DNA of 64,000 nt from the NCBI GenBank assembly GCA_000149265.1, contig CH002876.1:96736-160735 (forward strand), given 5' to 3'. Under the pieces are notes generated by a model. It was not told the DNA's origin. It saw only the letters and a list, made by a program, of their open reading frames with translations, and searched no databases. Source of the DNA: Ciona savignyi. Its lineage: Eukaryota > Chordata > Ascidiacea > Phlebobranchia > Cionidae. The position numbers were made by a program, and so were the translations under genes. Below, one piece after another: positions 48,501 through 60,500 of this stretch; the first letter of the stretch is position 1, and each line of letters starts with the position of its first letter.

Positions 48501-51500
48501 CACCTGTACTTCAGCTCCCTCTTCTAGCCGGACCTCCGGAATAATTAACCCATCGTCTTGATCTTTTTTCCTTTGTTCCTCTTTCCTACGCTCCTCTGCC
48601 TCCCTTATCATTCTCTGCTCCTCTTCTCTCTTCTTTGCGAGCATGTTCTCCTCCTCGGAGCGCTGGATTTCAGCACCTCGGCGGATCCTTCGTGCAGCAA
48701 GTCTTGCCTGCAAATTCGAACAATTTTCAAAACCATTTTCAGAAGAATTTAAAATCAACAACTATTATTGGTGGGTACTTGAACAAAGCAAGTAACAAGT
48801 TGGTTTGATTCAGTGCATTTACATGAATGGTAGGATTCAGACGTTACACCATATGAAGATTATGGTGTATACCTGTTTCACCAAGTGATAGCAAATGCTC
48901 TCTTTTTCAAGCAAATTCTATCATACTTTTACAAAATTAACTTTAAATAGTAGAAATGTCCAGAAAATTTACATTAGTATGTTTATATATGTTCAAACAA
49001 TTCAGATTGTTTTACTTTAAGTACTAAAACTCCAACAAGCCTGTGCAAAAATCAACTAAAGTTTGTAGAAAGTTACCTGCAGATCCTGCACTTGCTTCAT
49101 TCGCTTGCTTGCATTCAACTCCTCATAATTATCAACTCCACGTTGGTATCTTTCCAATAATTCTTTCTGTTTCTCTTCATCTATGTTCTCTTGCTGGGAG
49201 AGCTGGTGAATGGAAACAAATCGAAAAATAAATAATTTGACAACAATATTCCAATTTATCCTCAAGGATTGGGATAACGTAATGGGTAATATATGGCTTA
49301 TATTCATTAAATTACCTGTGTGTTTTACATGATGGATTATTACAATAGTTTTAAATTAACACAGATAGGATTCTTTTTTAAAGACAGTACAATGCAAAAA
49401 CCTGCCAAGATAAAGATTGAACCCATGACCTATATAGTCATGACCACCGTTCTTAACCACTAGAACATATGGACAGACTTGATGTAATTGTTTTTTTCTG
49501 ATGTAAAATTGTTATTTCTGAAGTATAAACCGATGTTTCTTATAAATCATGCGTTAAAAAGCATTTTTTTAAATCTTATTTTTTCATGACTGATTGAAAA
49601 CATTTTTAGATCTCATTTTGTATTTTATTATGCCACATGTTTAGTGCATATTAGCACTAATTAGCAATAAAAATGGCCATATTTAAGCTGTGTATTATTA
49701 TAATTATTATTAAAACACCTAATGAAGCTACTTACATCACTGATCACCGATTTATGGATCTGCGAAAGTGATTCTTTGTGTTCCGCTTGGATGGCTTCAA
49801 TCACGTTCCGCTCCACCGAGATTTCCTCGGCATCTAGTTCAGCTTCCAAAGCTTCACGCTCTGCCGATTGCCGCTCCTCCAAGTCCGGATCTTTATCTCC
49901 CTGTGATGTCACTCATGATCAGTCCAAGAAAAAAGCAGTTTGTGGAAAAATTATCTACAGGACTAAGAATATATTAAACTGCCAACGTAAAGGAAATGGA
50001 GCAAATTGTTTGAACAGACTACGAAAATCACATGCCACTCAGAAATTTTAAGTTCAAGATAACTGGGAGATTTTTTGTATTTTTTGGTAAATTTTTTACT
50101 TTTTTAAGATATTGTCCAAAAAGAAAGTACCATACCGTCAACCATACTATATATGCCAGTACTATAAAGCCATACTGGCAAAAATATCATATTGTATACT
50201 GTAGTTACTAACTGTACAAATATACTATCCAACAATAACTATTATAATGAAACAGACTTACAGGTTAAAGAATGTGTACAAACAGGAATTAAAATTAATT
50301 AGGAGAATAACTTTTGCTTTTTTTGGGGTATTTTATGCAGAATTAAAAAAGAAGTTATAAAAATCAATGATTACAGGTTACAGAATGTGCACAAACAAGA
50401 ATTAAAATTAATCAGGAAAAAAGTTTTTGTCTTTTGAGGTATTTTTATGCAGAAATAAAAAAAAGTTTTGAACTTTATCGAAAATAATGATTACCACTTC
50501 TAATCTCTCTTTGTCGTGTTTTCCTTGGAGTTTCTTCATCCTTCGTCTTTTGCGCTCAGCCATTCTGTCTCTCAGGGATTTCATCTGAAATAAACATCCG
50601 AAAATTTAGTTTTAATTACGCCTCGTTTTAATACTGCCCAACCCAACTACTTAGCCAAATGGTAGGGCATATTGTGCCTGCAACAAAATAGAACAATGAT
50701 TTTATAATGTATTTGAAGTGTGCTCAACATTGTTAGGAATTTAAAAAAAAAATTATATTTAAGAATAAGGTTTAAGAACTAGGAATACCAAAAACTAAAA
50801 CTCTAGCCCGCAATAAAACACTTACTCTGCAAAACTTTGTCCCTTACCTAAAACTATGCCAATCCCACTATAACACTCCTATCCATAAAACCCCTCCACT
50901 ACCAAAACCCTGCTCTTAATCAAAACTCAGCCTGGGTTCACTAAATCCCCCAAAAATCCCCTTCCCCCACTACCAAACCCCCACCAACCTGCAGATCCCT
51001 CTTGTGCTCCATCCTCTGTTCCAACTCCTTCTCCTGGTTGATGATCTTCTGCTTGAGTTGCTCCCGGACATCATCTGTGATCAATCCGCTCTCAACCATC
51101 GAATCCTGGAAGCACAGAGAGTTTTTTATTGGAAAATGCAAGAAGATTGTTGAATAAGAGAAGGAAACAATTATGTCAAGCATAGAGGAAAATGCATAGA
51201 GGAATATGGAAGCATGGAGGAAATTGCAAGAAGATTGTTAAATATTCACAAAATAAGAAAACAGTTATGTCACTAAAACATATGCAAAATACACATATAT
51301 ATTTAATTATAACGGTTTTGTTGCTTTTTGTTTTCTTGAACCTGATGAATGCCTGTAGTGTAGTTTAGCAAAATAATGCTGTAGCTGCAGAAATATCAAT
51401 ACAGGTATATATTTTTTTGTTGGAAGACCAGTTTTTAACTGTCCCAGCATTAACCCCTCCCCGTTTCACTACACTACGTCTTTACCACATCCAGATTCTA

Positions 51501-54500
51501 CCCCCACTTACCAATTCATCATCCAGCGTCTTGGACATCTTCAAATTTTCATCTTCGGCCGAAGCAGAGATTTGATTTTTTTCCTCCTCATTAGCAGCCT
51601 TCCTCTCATCCAACATCGCTGCCTCCAACTTGTGCTGGAGGAGCGAGAGATCTTCATCGCTCGATAGTTCCGCATCTAGAAACATTAATGGGGGATATTA
51701 ATATGAAAATGGCTACACGAAAAACATTTCATCATTTTTAGCTAAAACGAGTTTAAAGACAAGACTTCCAACTGTAATGGTTTTGAATTGAAATGCAATA
51801 GACCCAATGTACAGACTGTGATGTACAACATATGCCTTTTAATATGTTAATTTTTGGATAATGCTAATTAATAACATGCCATTGGTATGGCTGGCATGAA
51901 GTTGTGGTAAGGTATGGGTGCAAATTGGGTACGGTATTTCACCCCAATTGCTTGTTTTTTACTGGGTAAAAGATATTTATTTGTTACCTAAATTAAGTGA
52001 ATATATATATTTAGTGTGAAATTATGACATTCTGCAATACCACAAGCAACCAAATTGTCGGCATGAGGTGATCGGGAAACTGATTTTCTGGTAACCGGAA
52101 ATCAAAACCGTTTCCTCACTTACAGAAAAACAAGCAAAATAACAAGTTACCTGGGAGTCCTTCCTTTCGTCGTTCACCAGAATGCTGCTCGTTCAACTTG
52201 CGCTCTCTCTCACGCCTCTTAGCGGCCAGTTGTTCTTTGAGTTCGTTCATTTGTCGGAGTTTCTCGTTGCTTAGCACTCCGAGCGCTTTCTCCAGTTCTT
52301 TCTCATGGTCAGCCAGAAGCGAGTTAATCTGATTTATAAATATATTAAAAAAAATTGCTTTTGTTATGGTGTTTTTTAAAACAGATTTTTTTAAATTTGT
52401 AGGTAATCAAAAAACAAATTTTAGTCACTTTTTTAAATTATATTTTTATAAGTTAATTTTTTTATGGATAATTAAAAAAGCCACAAAACCTAATTACTTG
52501 TTAAAATATTCACACAACTTACATTATATATTTAATTTATTACGGAGTAAATTGTAATTATGGCTTACACAGCTTTAGATTTGTTTTTTTTTGTGGATAT
52601 ACACACAAACCTGTGAAGCACTTTCTGACTTTTAAATTAAAAACAGTTAACAAAACCAAACTGAGCTAATTGCACGGGATCCTTCATAAAACAGAAAAGA
52701 AACAAATTATCCCCAAAAACCCACCTCATCTTTAGAGAGGTCTCCTTTCAGTTTGTCGGTCAAATTCCTGTTCATCTCATCCAGGGCATCCTGCCTCCTC
52801 TTGTCGTGCTTGATGATGAGGTTGGAGATCTCATCCCGCTCCCCGGAGATCAGCTCCCTGTTGAGATTAATAGCATCCCGCTGCTGGGAGCGGATGAGAT
52901 CTGCATCTTCACCAGATCTCCAGTCATCGCTCTGATAAAGAGGAAGATGAATGGTTATTATTTTGATATCTAAAGTCAGTGGTAAAAAAGATCAGTTTTG
53001 TCAAAAAGACAAAATCCTTGATTTCTTTTTTCCATTTTCTGCAATAAAAGTATTAAAGACATCAATGCTTTTGAGTATTTTAAGATTTAACGGAATTTGA
53101 TTAATTAATATTTAATTTTTATGTGGGTAGGAAAACTAAGATTACAGACTGATTAATAGGGACAGTCATATGTTATTTACAAATCCTTGTAACACAGATT
53201 ATTAGAGATCAAATTTGCAAAGATTAAGTCAAAAAGAGAAAAAAATATGTTTTTCAGAGAAATTAAAAATAAAATGTTTTTTTAATTAAGATTAGGTAAT
53301 AAAATTTTAAAAATATTGTTTTTTAGAAATATAATAAAGAATGTATTTTAATTAATAGTCAAAAAAGTTAAATTACAAAATTGAAAATAATGGTTACAGG
53401 GGAATGGGAAAAAAGAAATGATTAATAAAGACCAGCTCACATTTCGACGGGCGCTGCTCTTATCAAAACCTTGCATTCTACGCCGTGCGTCGTTGATCAT
53501 TTCATCAGATAATGTGATCTGCATGGAACATCAAAAATGTTAATTGAATACTTGCTCAGTAGTAATTATTTTACACAATATTGTTCTACAAATGGTTGGG
53601 ATGGTCGTTTTTATTTCTGGGGATAGAATAGCGACAATTTTTATTGCAGTGGTGGCCCTCAGATTACCTCTTGTTTAAAAGTGGTTATCGACTTTATTTT
53701 TGTAATCTTTTTTTTATATTATTTCGAACCTAGTATGATCAATTTGGAAATTCTTAACCAGAATGATGATCTTTTAAAAGGTGGGCTGGATAAAGACCTG
53801 GGTTATGCACCTGTCTGGCCATGACCTTGTATTTATTCACAGTTAAATATTCCAATTTATACACAGTACCTTTCCGCTGTTCAATTTCTTCAGCAGATCT
53901 TCCAATAGGTTAAGGAGTTCTTTTTCCTTCTGCTCTGGGCCTGTGGGAAATGACAAAATCAAGGATTATCAACATGCATATGTCGATAGTAATATAAATA
54001 TGTGGTAAGGAGGCAGAAAAACAGGAGTGCACATGCACCTTAAAATACAATATGTGCATTTGAAAAAGCACTGCTTGTAAATAGTGTTGAATTTTTTTTC
54101 CAAAAACGGTAAAAGATATGACTATGGTGGAAGTTATTTGGTTATTTGTTTTACAATATTTGTTTTTAATTCTGAGAGAAGACATTTTTACAAATTTCTA
54201 TGTTGTAGTTTTTAAGGATTTTTTACATTGTTACCAATGCTAATAAATTACTCTTACATTAAAATTTCTTTTTGTTTAGGAGTTGGCGATTTTGATTATT
54301 ATTATTGCCCATCACTTAATAGAGATGGGCCTACATTTTGGTAAAATTTTTTTACTGCAGCCGGAATCACCCCCAAAATCATAATATAACAATTATACCT
54401 GTCCCATGTACCCCCTCCATAAGTAGGGTGGTATTGACGATTGTTGTACCATCACCATCAGCATTGTATTGTCCGCTCATTGGTTTCGACTTCTTGCCGT

Positions 54501-57500
54501 CAAAGTCGTTTAACATGGCCTGGAGAATATACAAGAAGGAAGTAGAAACAAGTTAAATCTACTTTTGCCTTATGCCAGTCGGGCAAAGGCTGGATGGAAC
54601 CTTTAGCCAAAAGATTTCTTTAGTTTAGTTTAGTTTATTCATTTTTTGCCCAAGTATTTAAAAATGGCAAGCGCATAAAATAACGACACAGGAACAGAAA
54701 AAGACGGCAAAACGAACAGTCGTTAAAACACATCATTAAAAAAGAACATAATTTAATAAATATAGCAGACGCGGCCGCCGAACCTAGGCGAAAGAACAAT
54801 ATAGAGCAAACAAAATTTAAATAAGACCAAACGATATAGTTTTAAAAACAAATCACCTTGAGTCCCTCTGTTTTCTTCGTGATTCGCTTATAAAATCCTT
54901 CCAAAGTATCCCTGTGCTTGTGCATCTGTGCTGCGATGTGGAGGTTCTGATCTTCCAACTTATCATAGAGCGTGCGGACATTGAAGTCCTCCAGGAGTTT
55001 TCGATCTGAGAAGACATTAAAGGAACAGTTGAAATAAGAATAGGAAAAACATATTTTCTGCGGAATTGTGACAACAAAGGATGTACTAACACATAATACC
55101 TTACTTTCACAGTCAGTTTACCCCAGGGTGTGCAGACATTTTACTACTAAACAGCTTTTTCAAGTTTATTTCATCATGTTATTAATATCAATGGAAAACC
55201 AACCTTTCACAACAGAAGCTTCTGCACCTTCAGCTTCACCTCTTTCCCTCACAAAGTCAAGTCCCTCTCTGAGGAAAAGGGTTTTACATTTTAAATAAAT
55301 ATAGCAAAAAAAATGAAATTCAACTAAAAACGTGAAGTTTAAATACCAAATATATTCATTTCAGTTAAGTATCAAGGTCATACAGTAAAGCACATATAAT
55401 CATGTACTTAATAATGTGAAAAATTACCCAAATATTTTTAACTCCAAAGAGAGTGAAGTCAACCCACCAAAGAGGTTATAACTCCAACTATTTTAAAACC
55501 ATTTTAACCTTAAACCCAGACAAGTTTAAAATAATAAGAGGTTCAACACCTATGAGAAATGTAAGTTGACCTGCATGTTAAAGACATAATATAGGCTTGT
55601 TGCACAAAACTACTTATTTGTTTAATGTTTCTTTGTGCATCTTATATGATAGAGATTAATATGAGGGAGGGTTGTTTGGATAAAATTACAATGTATGGCC
55701 ACACTAACATAGTTGAATAACAACAAAGATTCGGATTTAAAGTTAAATGCTGTTAGAATGACTTGAAACACTAAATATTAGGCTCCATGTAATTAGAACT
55801 TGTTATATCATTAACAAGCCACTATCTCCTCACCTTGCATCTACGCTGTACACTACAGACTTCTCCGGGGCCACGTAGGGTTCACCGAGTGCTCGATATC
55901 GGGGCTTCCAGTATCGCATTGGGTAAATACCCGCATCTCGGGGGCGCCACACACACACAGCGATTAGCAGGAGCAATACCACGACCGCAAACAGAGCAAG
56001 AATAACTAAAAGTTGTTTGTTTTATTATTTTGTATACATTGGACAGGGTATTTTATGCTTTTTATTTTAGATACATACACACACACACACACACACACAT
56101 ACACACACACACATTGGACAGGCTATTGCAAGGAGCAAAACAGGGTGAGTCTGGTTAAAATATATTTGGAATATCACATGCCCAATAATGAGCATGTAAT
56201 ATTCATTAAGTAAATGGCCTAAGGAAAATGCAGCCATTTTTGACAATAAAACATGAATCATAATTTAAGGAGAATATAATATTGGTAATCAGCAACCAGC
56301 TATCGAATCCATATTTTTTTGGCAACAATGAAATAAAGTAAGAATTTATCAATTGTTGGAAAAAAATAATAGCGTAGTTAAGCAGGGTCTGTTTATTATT
56401 AAATATCACAAATACCTGCTATAAGGACCCAGTCTGGAGCTAGGTTGGTAACCGATTGCTTTGCAATTCCGAGTTGTGAGAGTGAACTGGTTGTAGCCGG
56501 TTGGATCCGGTTTGCTCCGCACAGTAAACCTGGGTTAAAAGTAAAATATAAAAAATAAGGTGATTGATTTTTGCTAATGTTTCTAGCACTAAAAAGTATA
56601 CTTATATACAGAAATATATCCGGGTTTCCAAACCGAACAAAGCCCCATAATTTTGCCTCACAACAAGACACTTGATGGATAAAGAGCTTGTTCTGGAGTT
56701 TCAAATTAGCAATTTTAAAATACAGTAATTCATATGGTAAAAAACTTTAGCACTGTCTGCATTAGCAATGCCATCTATACTCTTAATTTTAAGGCAATAA
56801 AGGCCACAAATAAGGGCAAAAATTATATAATGGATAAAGGATAGGCATATTTATCTACGTGAATGGGAAAACACAAGCAGAAATATCACATCAAACAGCA
56901 TTCTACCTCGTGCTTAACATCTGGTTAATAAAGCTATTGCAGAGTATTGGAAATGATGAAGTTCTTGCTCCTATTCATATTAGATGTGTTAAACCACTAA
57001 GTTATGGCAACATCCGCAAAGTGCATTGCTCAAGAACACAACCAATTTCAGATCGCCCAGTCTACTCGGCCAGGTGAAATAAAAAATAAATAAAAAAAAA
57101 TTTCTCACCGGATTGAAGTACGTTGATGATGACCTGTTGCCCTGGTTGTTGCGCATCAGCGAACACATAGATACCAGGATTAATAAACAGGTGGGCGAAG
57201 TTGCTCACCGTCAAGTTGGTCTGGGTTATGTATGTGGCTAGCGATCTAAAAAAGTTGTAAGGGGTTAAGATCATAATATGTTTTGGGTGACACAATGTTT
57301 AAACTGAGTATCCTAAAAGCGGTGTAATCGAATGTGGGTTGTTATTAAAACAAAGCTCCGTAATCTAATTAATCCACACCTGAAAGTCCGGTAATCTAAT
57401 GTGGGGTTAATAATGAAAATATCTCCGTAATCTAATATAATCTTATTAATATATACCTAAAAGCCATGAAATCAAATATTGAGTAAAAAGCCTAACAAAA

Positions 57501-60500
57501 TAATTAATCCATACCTGAATGCCCCATAATCGAATGTGGGGTTGGTATTGAAAAGATGGTTCCTGACGTATACTGGATAGTTGCTCAGTGTTCTATCGCT
57601 TGGGTTGACGAAGACGCTGAATATTATCATCTCGCTCAACTGGGGGGAGGGGGGGGGTAGATTACATTAGCGGGGTGGGGGTGAAGGTCCAGTAAGATAG
57701 TCTCTTTTTTCAAGGTGAATGATAACTAATATAATTAATTTATTAGATTAGTCAATGATGAAGCCGTTGTTGTTGTGTAATTGTTTTCTTTCTAAATTAA
57801 ATTAAGCTGTTATCGAACCAAGATTGTTTTGAAAAAACCATTGACATGAAACAGGGTTAAATGAAGTTGAAAAGTCTGGGTTTGCTCTGGAGATTTAACT
57901 AGAAGATTCTTTTTTATATATTTCTTTTGTAACAAGGTAGGATTATATTGCTGTGGACACTTTTTAAGTATTGACTAAACACATCTGGGTTGCCACCAAA
58001 CTAGACCTTATTAGACCATCACAATCAGATTTAAATCAACTGTGAACGTCTCACAACTGATGAAATAGAGTCAGAATCAAAATGATGATTACCTGCAGAC
58101 ATATAACTGGGTTGGCAATAATGGGGAGGGTATTGGTTGGAACAGTGATCGGTGCAGATGTTGATGCATTTCCTGAGGTGCTTTGTAGGAGTCTGTGGAG
58201 TGGAAGGTTGGAATTATTTGTGACACTTGAAGGATGTTTGTGTTTTGTGATGTAACGACTTACAGTGTATGCTTCCGAGATATAATTTTTGCAAGATAAA
58301 ACGTGAACAAGTATATATAATTACTCCTCTGCAGCATAGTTACTTTTTGTTTAGTTAACCAAATGTAAGCCAAAGCATATCGGAACCAAAAATGCGAGTC
58401 CTAAATCCCACTTCACATGTTATAAAAATCCAGGTTATCAGAATTGTAGGAAACACAAAAAAAGAATATTAAAAAAAATTGATAAAATGATCCTACCTTC
58501 TTCCAAAGAAGCTTGACACAGTGTCATCCATGTCCTCCAGGAAGAGTGATCTTCTTCGTCTTGCTGTGACTGCCGGGTAGATGGCGTTGATTTCCGTCTG
58601 CATGTTGCCATTGACAACCGAACCTGCCACACCGGCTTCGTTTGGCAAGGTGCCAAACGCCCCATTTGGATCTGTAAAAAGTTTTTTTAATGAACTTTAA
58701 CGAAGCACTTGAAGCAGGAATGTAGGGTATAAATGAATTAGTTCAGTGGCCTGTATATTCATGGTACATTTATGGTCAGGTGAAACACAGTCAAACTTAG
58801 GTAATGGGCACAGTAGCAATGGTGGCAAAGTAATAAGCGTTTCAAAAACGGCTACAGTATACTGTACTGTAAAGCAGTATAGCAGAGAGAGTGGCATAGT
58901 AGCGAGATTTGACTTTAGTGTCAAGTCTGCTAGTATCATTGATAACCAACATGGTTTGTTTAATTATTTACATTTTTTTGTAAAACTACATGGAATATTA
59001 TGGTAAAACTACTTATAAACAGTTTTTATGACAGCAAATCATGTGAGTATGTCATTTACAATATACCGTTTTTAATAAAACTTCTTAATAAATTATATTA
59101 CTAGTGTCAGATCATGGTTAGATTCTGTTGTACGAATCGAACCCTGCTCTGGAACTAATGCAGCTTGTTAAACCATAATAGAAAATAAAAACCACATCAG
59201 TGCTACACATATCGCAATGGCAAATTATATAACATAGAAAAGCAGAACAAGTGCTTTATTGGATGCCCAATTGGTGAGAATTAGTGTAGCCCTACCAACT
59301 AATCGTGCGTAGCAGTTAGAGTTTTAGATATTTTTTTTATGTTTTTTCTTAAAATACTTTTTTTTAAAGACACTATAGTTGTCCTATTAGTAAAAATGTA
59401 CTTTTTTAATAGCTGAAGCAATTTCCAGTCAATATTGGTTTTACAATGTCAGTTTCCCAAGTTATTTGTTCTCACTTACTCATTTGCACAAAGTATGTGT
59501 TCGCAGGAGCTGTAATCTTATCGGTGGGACCAATGACATTCGGCACTGTGGCAGTTGATGTGACGCCGGTGCTTGTCGTTGTTGTGGTTATGGTGAGAAC
59601 CCCATCCGAGTTTAGATTAGTGGATAACTGAAAAAGTTAGAATTGAAAGAAAATATAATAATGAAGAAATGAACCACAATGTATGACAAATGGATCTGAC
59701 TTTAACAGTTGCCATTTATTTCTTTCTTTACCTAATTCTTAAGTTAAAATATACTTTTTTTGTAATAAGTTAAAAAAAGTCCTGCAAATATGCCATTTGA
59801 TAAAAAGAACATTAAAACTGACAATCTCTCAACCTTATGTATAAAGGCCATGTACATTGTTGTGCACAGAAGCATAACAGACCTATAAACCTAGTCACTT
59901 GTTTTTTTGACTTCATATTTTGCCTACTATTCTAGGTATATATATATTTAAAAATAATTAAAAAAGAACGATAGAAAAAGCAGAAAGAAAGAAACTTTTT
60001 ATTTCACACTAAAGGTGTGTAAAATAATAGAAAAAATACATAGATGTCATTAAAAAAAATCAGTAACTCAAATATTGGTCTGTTTTAAAAAATTACACCT
60101 CTTACAACACTACTTCAGGTAATCACCCCTTCCCCTTCTTACAATAACATCCCGCTACTCTCTTTCCAATTTTAAAATAACACAATGCCCAATCTCTTCT
60201 CCCTCCTCTACCCTTTTTCGCACAATACAACCTCCCCACACATCCAGTACTTACAGTATTACAGTCGTAGCACTGAATCTCCTCCGGCACTGTGACAGTG
60301 TCGCAGAGGCAAGTGCCAAGGTCCACGTTCATGGTGCCACCTCGGTTGCCACAATAACCATCGCATGAGTACGTGGCAGCAGACACACACGAACGATCAC
60401 TGGCGACCCGCGTCTCCCCACTCACGCAGCGTGTGTCGACGATCGCTTCACAAGACAAGTCCGAGTTGCCTACAGACAGAAAAAGTTTTAGTGTAAGATT

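Larger units (their letters stand above)
41359..55268 (-). other. Coiled-coil tail exons of the giant gene
   Basis: Exons from 55204-55268 to 41359-41467. Most of those from 52931 down are in phase 0 with lengths divisible by three (for example 207, 126, 204, 225, 204, 105, 105, 108, 186, 87, 108 and 96). They encode Glu/Lys/Arg/Gln-rich helices with heptad spacing and almost no proline. Examples are [28 protein letters not shown] and [17 protein letters not shown]. The membrane-proximal part is different: [18 protein letters not shown] and a Thr/Gly-rich linker at 54399-54519. The phase-0, modular exon pattern suggests growth by internal exon duplication and would allow in-frame exon skipping. 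Confidence 0.85.

Noticed and set aside
56067..56261. Minus-strand open frame ending in a Cys-Val repeat
   Set aside because: It is produced by the CA dinucleotide repeat in an intron.
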